The notes under the pieces: model-generated
Seen by the model: the letters and a program-made list of their open reading frames with translations, nothing else
The model's database searches: none
Told to the model about the DNA's origin: nothing
Shown here: positions 46,856 to 57,042 of the stretch, piece by piece
How positions within the stretch are numbered: the stretch's first letter is position 1
How the letters are laid out: each line of letters starts with the position of its first letter
Source: Paraphysomonas bandaiensis
Taxonomy: Eukaryota; Chrysophyceae
Length of the DNA stretch: 64,000 nucleotides
Assembly: GCA_965644295.1 (NCBI GenBank)
Contig: CBFFRP010000150.1
Location: forward strand, 62,001 to 126,000
Direction of reading: 5' to 3'
Program-made: the position numbers and the translations under genes

Positions 46856-49800
46856 ATGAATCAACAAGGACGTGACTATACTGAACTGTTAAAACAAGCT
46901 TTAGCATCACGTAATCCTGTGATAGAGATGCGTAAGATTGAAGATGCTCTAGAGGAGGATTTACATAAGGTTCTAGACTTTATTGCTGTTAGAGATGCTA
47001 CACTTGTATATCGAGCTTGTCATTCTCTTATAGGACTATCACGTGATGATGATATTCTTATTCAAATCATTTGTCAAAGAACTAAAAGACAATTAGAAGC
47101 TGCTGATAAAGCCTATCGATCGATACCTGAGAACAAGAAACTGAGAACTTTACCTGATAAATTAGGAAAGGAAATTGGAGGAAATTATGGAAATTTCATG
47201 GAGTATCTTGCACAATCTCGCCCTGTATTTAATGGTAAATATGCTTTGCTCTCGTATACATTATATCGCATGTGATATAACAACAGTAGTAGTCCACAAA
47301 TTTATTCTTACCCTTTGATCTATTTTTACTTACAGCTGGTCAGCTTAAAAAGGCTATGGATGGACTGGGGTGTAATACAGAGCTCGTTAATGAAATATTC
47401 TGTACACTTAATAACGAAGAAATCAAAGCTATGAGAGAGACCTACCAGAACAAATATGATTCAAGCCTAGGCGACAGATTGAGGTCAGAGCTTAGTGGGG
47501 AGCATGAGAGGTTGATTCTTAAGCTGTTGCTTGCTGGTAATACCTTTCGCATTAATATTTTTTGTTGTATTATTAAATTCTATGGTCTGTGTATTAGGTC
47601 GGGATGAAAACCCGAATCCAGACCCAAATCGCGCAAGGGCTCAGGCAGAGGAATTGTATCAGGCAATTAAAAATGGTAAAACACTGATGGGTGGCCTGAA
47701 TAGTAAAACGGAGAGCAAGCTCACGGATGTTCTTACGGACTCATCTCCAGCTCAGTGTCGGGCTATAAAGGTGTGGTGAATACAGCGGATGATGGTCATA
47801 TTTATGGAAATATGACATTGGCCAATGTTGCAGGATGCTTGGGAGCAAGCGTATCCCTCAGAACCTTCTTTGGAGTCTACTATTGAAAGCAAAGTTGGGG
47901 GAGCTCTGAAGACTGCCTTGATCTACCTTCTTAAGGATCCTATTGACCTCTACTGCTACAAGATTAAGACAGCTTGCTCTGGATTGACCTGTGATGAGGA
48001 GACGTTATCGCGAATAATCGGAGGTACAGTTACAGTACTCTATCTTCTTTACACAGCTATGTTTATATTTTCCTTGCGTATAGTGCTAACATATGTTGTA
48101 GGTAACCATATGCACGTTGTCCAGGACATTGCAGCTCGATTTCAGTCGAAGTACAACCAGGAAATGCGCAAACTAATACAGGAGTACACGGGATCTACTT
48201 ATCGTCTTGCATTGACAACTTATCTCGCCGGAGTGAACCCACTTGCATCCTACGACGCTGAAATGGCACTCTACACTACTCCTGCTGGGGGGGAGGCACA
48301 GGAGTTCCGTATAGAGCTCCTAGCTGAGGCCCTGCACAACGCAAAGGAATATATTGCCTGGTTAGATGTAGATCTGCTCAAAAAGGCGACGAAGGGCCTT
48401 GGTACGGATGAAAGACTTGTAGTCGAAACACTCTGCCCCAGAACCAAGGGGCAGCTGAAAAGAATCGACGCAATGTACAGGTAGTTTCATCAATCACGTT
48501 GATGTGGTTTCGATTGATGTAATTGTATCAGGGAAAGGTATGGAAAGACTTTAAGTGAGTATATAAGCTCTGCAATGGGAGGAAATCTGAAGAAGTTTCT
48601 CACCTACTGCCAGGTAACTGCAAGTAGTTACTTGTGTAGTTTTTGACAATATGAAACTTGTCATTGCTAAATTTAATATATGGTCGTTGCTAAATCTTCC
48701 ATCGTTCACCAGATGGACGATTCTGAGTTTGATGCAGTCGTGCTAAAAAAAGCTTTCGATGGCATCGGCTGTGACAAAAAAATCATCGTTGAGGTGGTGT
48801 GCACTAGACCATATGATAGACTTCAACGAAGCAGGTATTAGTATTGACTGCATGCTATTCCGTATTAACAGCATTTGCCAATGTAGAGCACTGTACGAGG
48901 CTCGATATGATTCTGGCTTCATGGACCGGCTTCGTAGTGAATTGGGTGGTTCTCTGGAGCATCTTATTCTCCGACTGGTCGAAGGTGCTCGAGGCAGAGC
49001 GGAAGAGGGACACAATCTCACGAAGAGTGTGGAGGAACTCGGTGAGTATTTACCAGAAGATACTCTTTTGTGAAATGTAATGACAACAACGCAGCTGACA
49101 TGCTTCACGCCAACTGGTCCAGTGCGAATGTGTGTATCGATATACTAGTCAGCCATAACCTTCAAGAGGTATAGTATTAAATGAATCTGTCCTTTAGATT
49201 AATAATTTTGTATTACATTTATGTGAAATATGTAAACAATATGTTGTAATCGACTCAACTTATATAGGTCAAACAAATTGCTGCAGCCTATGAAAAGCGG
49301 CACAACAAGTCTCTTGAGAAAGCTATACAAGACAAGTTTTCAAGTCATCTAGAGACTGCTATGGTGGCACTTCTTCATGACCCGATAGATTTCTATGCCA
49401 GGCGACTCAAGGTAATCGTTATTGGTGTTTTGGAATGTATACATCGATATCACATACGCTAACTGTATGCTATTTAATTATCAAATGTAGGAGGCAATGA
49501 AGGGTATGGGCACTGATGAAGGGGTCATAAACAGGTATTATTAAGCACGCAACATATATTTATTGCAAGCTGTTTTGTTACGATGTTCATAATGTAGAAT
49601 TCTCGGTGGAAATGACAAACGTACTGTTCACGAGATTGCCGAGAGGTTCTTCCAGAAATACAACACGCCACTTCACAAAGAGTTATCGAGTGAACTAAGT
49701 GGCGACTATGGCCGTGCAGTTGTTGCTTGGGTGCGCACGAGTGACTACACGGCTGCTTATGATGCTGCTATGATCGATACAGACATGGCTACTGCCCCAG

Positions 49801-50177
49801 TAACTGCGGAATCTCCCCGAGTTGAAGGACATGTGTACCAACCTCCGCAGCCTCCTGCGCAGGATCAGAGCTATCAGCAACCCGCACATATTCCGACCCA
49901 GACAATGCATTCTGCACCGGTGCAGGCGACAGTGGTACATGGACATGCCGTTCCAGCACATCAGCAACCTCAGCATCATCAGGGGTAAGTTCTACCAACT
50001 GGATAGTTTCATGGTTCACTTCCTTGTTCATTCTATCCATGCAAATATGCTCACTATACTCTCTGTATTAGTTCTCGTCCACTACCACCAGGTTGGGAAG
50101 AGAAGCGGGCGCCAGATGGAAGAACGTATTATGTTAACCACAATGACCGGACCACACATTGGAACAGGCCAAACTAG
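46856..50177 (+). CDS. Eight-repeat annexin with a C-terminal WW domain
   Basis: Thirteen exons (46856-47234, 47336-47536, 47598-47770, 47834-48023, 48102-48480, 48532-48613, 48713-48834, 48887-49041, 49095-49168, 49268-49411, 49491-49534, 49598-49984, 50072-50177) give 811 residues in phase. Eight annexin-type repeats are discernible as two four-repeat cores. Canonical type II calcium loops (G-x-G-T-D) appear in '[17 protein letters not shown]' and '[16 protein letters not shown]'; other repeats carry altered loops ('DGLGCN', 'DGIGCDKK'). Repeat ends such as '[18 protein letters not shown]' and '[18 protein letters not shown]' are typical. After a Pro/Gln/His-rich linker, the final exon alone encodes a WW domain ('[19 protein letters not shown]' then HWNRP) ending at TAG. 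Annexins bind acidic membranes in a Ca2+-dependent way; the WW domain should add a Pro-rich-ligand site. Family membership is secure; the fusion is unusual. Confidence 0.92.
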
Positions 50178-50561
50178 GGTTTTCATTATATCCCGTGGGA
50201 TACACTCTGGTCTATGAAGCCCGCTTATTTGATGGTTGTGACTATGCACCAAACGAATGCATATTTCACTGCTAATACTTTAAAGCGTAGGCTGAAGGTG
50301 AGACAATAGCTTAGTGTACTGTGTTCTATGAACTGATACGCTGAGGAGTAATAATATTAGTACATATTATTTATGTACGTGTAGTAATGTTGGCTCACCA
50401 ACCATGCTTCCGATATAATCATCGGAGATGTTTGGTCTTTCATCTGATGATACTGTAGACAAGGTACTACACCATTTACTTGTAACTAGAGTCATAGTCA
50501 ATACTATACATGCATTGCACAGTTTATATCTAGTCGACAGTATACTACTACAACTATTCTC
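50178..50561. other. Intergenic spacer
   Basis: 3' flank of the annexin gene; no feature recognised. Confidence 0.4.
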
Positions 50562-50672
50562 TCAACGAAGTCGGACTCGCACCTTTTCGTGGTGTTTTCG
50601 GGAAACTAACGTGAATAGCAGTTTACGTTCTGCCCACTCAGAGCCATATGCTTGTGTGGTACAAACGACACT
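50562..50672 (+). repeat. Truncated dispersed repeat copy
   Basis: Carries the 5' end (CTCAACGAAGTCGGACTCGC) and the GCTTGTGTGGTACAAACGAC block with internal deletions. Confidence 0.8.
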
Positions 50673-50754
50673 AAGAATTTAAGATTCGCGTCAAGCAGTA
50701 GTGAATGTCATTTATTTGTAATGAACGTTTAAGAGTCCGAACTAAATGCTTATA

Positions 50755-51000
50755 ACTAACAAGTGCTTAACTCTGATATCCTACTATTTAACGCAACAAA
50801 AGCTGCTTATTAAACACAACCGCAAACACCGAGCTGTAACCACACTTGTGCTCTATCACTCAAAACGCAGTGAGCAAGCATTTGCTGACTTCAGGATTTT
50901 TAAGTTCTTTTAATAAGAGGTGAACAGCCCGGGTGCTTGACTTTTCAGCAGGTAGCCGAATACCCCGGATGCTCTTGAGGTGGGCCCAAAGATGTCTATA
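50755..51000 (-). repeat. Degenerate dispersed repeat copy, inverted
   Basis: Reverse-complement copy containing the GGTGAACAGCCCGGGTGCTTGACTT segment and a decayed hairpin (50787-50852). It ends abruptly against the gene-relic sequence at about 51000. Confidence 0.75.
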
Positions 51001-51400
51001 CACAAGATGTGCCACCTAGCACAACCAGAACACTCGCAGCCCCGGTACCCCGATCCAAACACATAGAGACCTTCCGCTAGGTCATAGGGAAGTTTGACAG
51101 TATCTGCAGACAGGGCTTCAACAAGTTCTGCAGGTCGTGAGCACATATAGAGCACGGGGTGTCTACTCTCATTGAAGACGTTGTGCGCATGACTGCTCAA
51201 ACCCCCAGGAATACCGGGTACCTAGACCTTCCATTAAAGTCGACAAATAATAGCTTCCATTAAAGCGACATACCTGTGCCCCATATTGACAGCGTAACTA
51301 ATCACTGCGTGCGGCCCCCTAGTGGGTGCGGCTGAGTGCTGCTGCGATTGATCGCCTCTACCTATGTACACATTGCTTAGTTCAGCACTACCCCACCCGG
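51001..51400 (-). pseudogene. Possible gene relic between repeat copies
   Basis: This stretch is clearly more G/C-rich than its flanks and on the minus strand reads as two exon-like pieces: about 51400-51274 ('HSAAPTRGPHAVISYAVNMG') ending at a GTATGT donor, and about 51229-51001 ('SRHPVLYMCSRPAELVEAL' and 'LPYDLAEGLYVFGSGYRG'). The obvious acceptor does not keep the two in phase, and the second piece runs into a repeat copy. I do not recognise the protein. Confidence 0.35.
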
Positions 51401-51570
51401 GGTCTCACTGCATATTCAGCGCTGAATACCATGTGATAATGATGTAGCTAGTTGGGTTCAGTAGGTAGCTAGCAAATAACGTATGGGACTTAAATCAAGT
51501 ATTAGTTAGGTACCCACCCGACCCCCATCCGAATCTACCTAAGTACGCGCTCAGAATGGGGCAACCTGCC

Positions 51571-52185
51571 CTCTACAAAGTCTGACTCACATCTTTTCGG
51601 GGTGTTCTATTTAGCCGAGAGATTAACATGAGCTGCATAATATATTGTCAGCAGATAACATTCTGCCCACTACCCACTACCCACTCAGCGCCTAACGCTT
51701 GTGTGGTACAAAAGGGACACAAATAAGTGTCACTTGTGTAGACGTGATTGGGCCTTGACGAATAAACATGCATTTACGGTATGGAAAGGACTCCATAAAA
51801 AGCGTACTGAAAAGAACAAGTATGTAAATTTTATTGTTGATGATGATGTGGAAGAAGAAGCCAACGACGAAGGAGAAACAGAGCTCTAAAGCTTTTGAAG
51901 ACGTATGCGGCAGAAAACTACCATTCAAAGTAAGTATCGTAGGAGCAATTTACGTAATCGCATGTCACCTAAAGTCAGCAGATATCAGATCTATCAACAT
52001 TCTGCTTGCTCACTGCAAAATGCTTTGAGCAATAGAGCGAAAGTGGTTGTATCTTGGTGCTTACAGCTTTCGCAGTGCCAAATAGTAGGATATCAAAGTT
52101 AAGCACTTGTTATGTTAAATTGTTTTGCTACATTAGTTCTAACTCTTACACGCCTATTGCTCATACTAAGACATTCACTACTACG
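51571..52185 (+). repeat. Dispersed repeat copy with foreign insert
   Basis: Begins CCCTCTACAAAGTCTGACTC, keeps the GTGTGGTACAAAAGGGACAC and TGTGTAGACGT blocks, then is interrupted at about 51775-51955 by unrelated sequence that reads as an acidic peptide ('NFIVDDDVEEEANDEGETEL'). The family sequence returns at about 51960 and ends near CATTCACTACTACG. The hairpin is internally deleted (52036-52080). Confidence 0.8.
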
Positions 52186-52613
52186 AATAAATTCCTGCAT
52201 TGAACATATATGTGGTAGGTAGTTAAAAAAGAACGATTGACAAATTACTTTAAGCTAGTATGAGACCTTAGCATATAATTATTGAGTCTGATGACGTGAT
52301 TTCATCTCTTTTACTGAAGCAATTATGATTAACCGCAACAGAAAACCGTAAAACCAATACAAGAACTTTTCAAAATTTATACACTATTTATTCGATGTCA
52401 ACACGCTGTAAAAAAACGTTGAACCGCATAATCAAGATGTGAAAGCCGTTTACCTTTTGTGCAAAACATGATAGCACTACAGCCTTTTTCAGCTACTACT
52501 CGTATTACGACATTGTGTCATACAAACATCATTACCGCGAAACTATACAACTCACATACCCCTTCTACATATACCAGCATATACTGATTCAACTCTTCGC
52601 AGTTCGGAACCTT
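52186..52613. other. Intergenic spacer
   Basis: AT-rich 3' flank of the MAK-like kinase gene; nothing recognised. Confidence 0.4.
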
Positions 52614-55218
52614 TTAATACTTATGTCTACCATACCCAGTCATGGCATTAGAAGACTGATTTGACCCATGCTGCTGTTTCCCGCCCATACTCATTCCAAA
52701 TTGCGCAAGGCGACCAAATCTCGAACCGGAAGCTGCAGGACCGGTGTTATACGCACCTCCTGTCCCAGCAGAGCCAGTATTGGTGGACCCATAGCCCCCT
52801 CCACCCATAAAAGAATTGGTGTAACCTGTGGCAACACTAGCACCTGGCTGGTAGCGCGCCTGTTTCGAGTATCTGTAAATAAATATATTATTAACGCTCG
52901 TATAAGTATGATAGTGACATTCATGGAATGTACTAACTTGCTGCCTCCCATATCACCCCCAGAGTTCAGTCCTGCCCCACCACTTGGACCGGCCCCACTA
53001 CTCGTACTGTATACCCCGTACGCATTACCGCTGGCGTGTGAACCTGACACTGCTATTTGATTAAAATATGTTGTCAAGTACACACCAAATAAAACCGTGT
53101 ATGGTGTGCACTACAACACATGATAAACTTATTTCAATGTTCATACTCACCCTTAGTGTTCGCCGCAGCACCTCCATATCCCTCTCTCGCACTCCCTAAA
53201 GGACCACTAGTCGATCCAGACGGTAGAATGTTGGTTGGATGCCCTTGTCTAGGTTCACCTGCCAGGCGTTGAGACACATAGGTGGAATTGGTGCGAGGCT
53301 GTCCCACAGAATCATGAAGTACGGAAGGCGGAGGAGCCAGGGATAGTTCATTATTGTCCAGTTTTGCTTCTTTCTATATCAAAAACACACAACTAGTTAC
53401 TGGAATCTGGCGCACGTACAGTACATAAACGCCCCTCACAATATGCATACAATAAAATACAAATTACGTACTATTCTCTCCGCCTCCGCCTCCTGAATCC
53501 TTTGTTCGTGCTCGGTGGCCTGAACGGGTCGTCTGGTGAAAGTAGACTGTTGTGACTGCGCTAGACTAGGGGGAGGAGCAATTGCCGCATTCACCTGTTG
53601 TGAGGATTTACATGACAGAAAGAGATGCAACAATAATGATCCATTATCACCTGAAAATATGGATACTGCAGTGCTTGTGATGCCGTTGGCCGTTGTTGAG
53701 GATCATACTTCATTAAATCCTTCAAGACACTTTAGAACGAATATGTGATGGATATATTACACTATTTCTACACAGACTGCAATACTGATACAAATCACTA
53801 CGCCAGTGATGAATATTGAAACAACTAAAATGTATGATACGCTAATACCGCAACAGTTTATAAGACCAATACCTGCATGAGAACTATAGCCTCATGAGAG
53901 GCATTAGGTATGATCTGAGAGAGCGGGGTTGGTACAAACTGTGGAAACCTGAAGTTCATTTGTGCAGCCAATCTGAATTGCAAGAGTAATATAACAAAAC
54001 GGAGAAGAGCTCTTGTGTAATAGGGCTTACCGCATGCCTTCTCCCCACGATCTCATAGTCGGAGATCCCATTATAGAGCATATTTTGTAAATCTCGTCCG
54101 CTTCGGAGGACCCAGGAAACAACGGCCGAAGGGTATATAACTCCGCAATGATGCCCCCACATGCCCATTGATCAATCGGGGAATTATAGTTAGGTGCCCT
54201 CAATAGCACCTCCGGTGCACGATACCATCGAGTAGACACATAGTCTGTATATGGGGGTTTCGATCGGATCTCCCGAGCGAGACCAAAATCTGCAACTTTG
54301 ATGACATCACCTTTGACCTACATATGTAAAAGTAAAACAAATATAACAGTGACATCAAACAATATCAACCATATCAAAACATCACCAGAAGTAATATGAT
54401 ATGATATTACGCTGCACATAATGATGTCAGATATATAACATACGAAACATATGAATGTATACACTGTACACCATACCAACATATTCTCCGGCTTGACATC
54501 GCGATGAAAGAAGCCGTGCTTATGCATAAACGCCAACCCTTGAAATATCTGGTACATGATATTTCGTATCTTGGACTCTGGAAAATGTCTGTCTCTATTT
54601 TTCATTAGTTCATATAAATTACCCTCCATGAACTCAAACACAAAGTACAGCTCATCATTCTCCCGAATAACTTCTTTTAACTTCACAATATTTGGATGAT
54701 TTAACTTTTTCAAACTCTAAACACAAAATCTTAGGTCGCCATATAACATCACAAAATCCTCATACATAATAACTGCACACAATCCCCATACAAACAACAC
54801 TCGTATATTACATCACAAAATACCCATATATATAACATCACTCAATCCCTATAAATTACATCCCACTATCCCTATATACATAACATCCCACAGTCCTCAT
54901 AAATATCATCACACAATTCTCATATATTACAACACTCTATCCCCATACATAACAACACTCTATCCCCATATACTACATCCCTCAATCCCCACACACTCAT
55001 ACATATCAACACTCACCTTCACCTCACGTAACTGCATACATTCTTCCCATGTATAAAACTTCTTTTTCATTTTTTTTACAGCTGTCTGTTTTATTTTTTT
55101 ATATATTATCCGTTATAATCAATCAACATACCACTTCGCCTGTTTGTCTATTCACAGCCTTTAAAACAGATCCATATGTACCATCTCCAAGTTGTTTAGT
55201 GATCTTATAGCGATTCAT
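52614..55218 (-). CDS. MAK/ICK/MOK-family (RCK) protein kinase
   Basis: Exons read: 55218-55132, 55085-55017, 54716-54477, 54317-54031, 53972-53873, ~53729-53652, 53594-53473, 53373-53151, 53052-52938, 52872-52614; roughly 560 residues. The kinase domain starts at once ('[19 protein letters not shown]'), with '[20 protein letters not shown]' and '[20 protein letters not shown]', '[12 protein letters not shown]', '[10 protein letters not shown]' and the activation loop '[19 protein letters not shown]'. The TDY motif and the WEEC-LREVKSL block are diagnostic of MAK/ICK/MOK kinases, which control cilium and flagellum length with IFT, implying a flagellated stage. The C-terminal third is Gly/Ser/Pro-rich and disordered. 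The fifth junction is problematic: after 'IVLMQ' the next coding block ('[20 protein letters not shown]') is two bases out of phase from the nearest AG, so a sequence error, unusual splice site or damaged gene is possible. Confidence 0.85.
54717..55016 (-). repeat. Degenerate minisatellite filling a 300-nt intron
   Basis: Intron 2 of the MAK-like gene is far longer than the other introns and consists largely of decayed repeats of a ~25-30-bp unit built from CAATCCCCATATA and TAACATCACAC-like words. Confidence 0.7.
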
Positions 55219-55699
55219 TTAAAGAACACTATGAAAACAAACATATACAATCAATCTGATCGAGACATACACACACACACATACACATACACACTACTAT
55301 CCTTTCCAGACACTGTCTCTTATATTGATTTCAATGGTATACAATATGAATAAGTATGTTAATTATAGCAATCAACTCACTGTATATTTCTATAGGAATC
55401 TTCTCATAAAAAGAAGTGTAAAATGAAGTCACTTTTTCTCCACTTTCTGTTGTTAGAAAAATGACAAAAACATAAAAAGCATTAATTTATACATTTTTAT
55501 TCGAGTTTTCAAGGAACATATGCTATATATCCCGATATCTTTACGTCACATATAATGTATGTGGTAGAGGCAGGTTTGTATGTACTGCTGTAAGTGTATG
55601 CATATACATTATATGCAGCATATATATATATATACGGAATATGGAGCATTACTATAATCATCCTCTTCCAGCTACATACAGTAATAGAACAACATCGTA
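55219..55699. promoter_or_regulatory. Shared 5' region of the MAK-like kinase and deiodinase-like genes
   Basis: A 481-bp head-to-head spacer with CA-rich (55267-55292) and TA-rich (55620-55634) simple sequence. Function inferred from position. Confidence 0.35.
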
Positions 55700-56365
55700 A
55701 TGCATATCTCTGCATGGTTTAGCTTCTCTCACTGGATCCATATGATTCATATGATATACACGACCTTCATACAATATCTATGTCCCTCGTATGCATATTC
55801 ATGTCCCTTATACAGTCAATCCTTAGATGCATCCCTTATATCACTAGATGGTGCTACAATAAAGATGTTACATAAAGATTTTGTTGATGATATGTCGACT
55901 GATCTTCCCCTTATAGTAAACATAGGGAGCAATCAGTGTGCTTCCTTTATAAGGAGTATTCCGCAGCTACGTCGCATATATTCTACGTATTGTTCTGGAC
56001 CACATCCGATTGCTCGACTGTTGACAATATATGTATCTCATAAAGTGGGATTTATGTCAGGATATGGGGGTGGAATTCAGGATCGTGTGGTGGCTGCGAA
56101 GAAAATGGTTGAAACGCTGAATATTCCCGGTGAAGTAGTCTGCGACTCTATGCAAAATCAAGCTGCACTTCATTATGCAGCGTTCCCATCGCGTCTTGTT
56201 ATAATTCATGACGGGTTCGTAGTGATGAAGAGTGGGGCAGGAGACAGTGTGGATGGGTATAAACTAGATGAAGTTATTGTGTGGCTGGAGCGGAGACGAG
56301 GTGGGGCGACGAACCGGGATGAGGAGGTCGTCCGCAGACTAAACCAGGCTCTGGGAAAGAGTTAA
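55700..56365 (+). CDS. Iodothyronine deiodinase-like (thioredoxin-fold) protein with Cys in place of selenocysteine
   Basis: An intronless frame of up to 221 residues. The pattern follows the T4 deiodinase family: 'LPLIVNIGSNQCASFIRSIP' aligns with the catalytic strand and turn (family NFGSCT-Sec-PPF), then 'LLTIYVSHKVGF', 'DRVVAAKKMVETLNIPGEVV', 'CDSMQNQAALHYAAFPSRLV' and 'IIHDGFVVMKSGAGDSVDGY'. The position of selenocysteine is Cys (TGT), and there is no in-frame TGA. The usual Cys two residues earlier is Asn. Vertebrate enzymes remove iodine from thyroid hormones; the substrate of protist homologues is unknown, and a redox role is only inferred. The start is uncertain: the first ~50 residues are hydrophobic/aromatic and could be a membrane anchor or untranslated, with a later ATG at 55866. 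It is head-to-head with the MAK-like kinase. Confidence 0.75.
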   Translation: MHISAWFSFSHWIHMIHMIYTTFIQYLCPSYAYSCPLYSQSLDASLISLDGATIKMLHKDFVDDMSTDLPLIVNIGSNQCASFIRSIPQLRRIYSTYCSGPHPIARLLTIYVSHKVGFMSGYGGGIQDRVVAAKKMVETLNIPGEVVCDSMQNQAALHYAAFPSRLVIIHDGFVVMKSGAGDSVDGYKLDEVIVWLERRRGGATNRDEEVVRRLNQALGKS

Positions 56366-57042
56366 TTACTTCTTGTTAATTGTATATCTAAGTTATATAT
56401 GAATCAGAGGAGTGGCTTCATGAGATGGTTATACACTGCACTGACTCCTACTCTACTTACGAGTGAAGGATTAAAGGAGATTTGCAACACGTGTGCGCAG
56501 GAAACCACTCATAATCAAACTGACCACATACTTAAAATATATGACTTTTCACTTAAATCAGGAGTTAGTGTTGATGATGTGCTGCTTAGTAGTGTTTTTT
56601 TTGCGAGTGGGTGTACGAAATGACAAGACAGCTCAATATATTTATGTGTGTATTTTCTACTTTCTACTTTCGCCAATAACATATCAAATATATATCTCAT
56701 ATGGACATGATATTCTAATTCTGTTACTATGTATTTGAAAGGACAGATAGAAGATATTTTTATTCGCATGGAATCAATAGTTTCTTTGGTGTAGTCTTCA
56801 ATTATATAAAATTGTTTTCAAATTGAAAGGTGTACTGTATATCCATTTATGCATTTATATACTTTAGCTTACTGTAAGGAAATAGTAGTGTCCCTGGATT
56901 TTACAATACATTATATTAGTCAATTAAATCCTAATAAAAGTTAACAGATATTCACGTCGTAATCAGTGCAACATACTAGCCATACTTTAACAAAATGACT
57001 TCGTAGGTAGGTTTAATAGATAGCTATAAAGTTCCACGTCAT
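56366..57042. other. Intergenic region
   Basis: Contains an unrecognised plus-strand frame of 74 codons (56399-56623) with no domain content, probably 3' untranslated sequence. Nothing else is seen. Confidence 0.4.

Noticed and set aside
56399-56623. 74-codon plus-strand frame after the deiodinase-like gene
   Set aside because: No domain content and immediately downstream of a stop; most likely 3' untranslated sequence.
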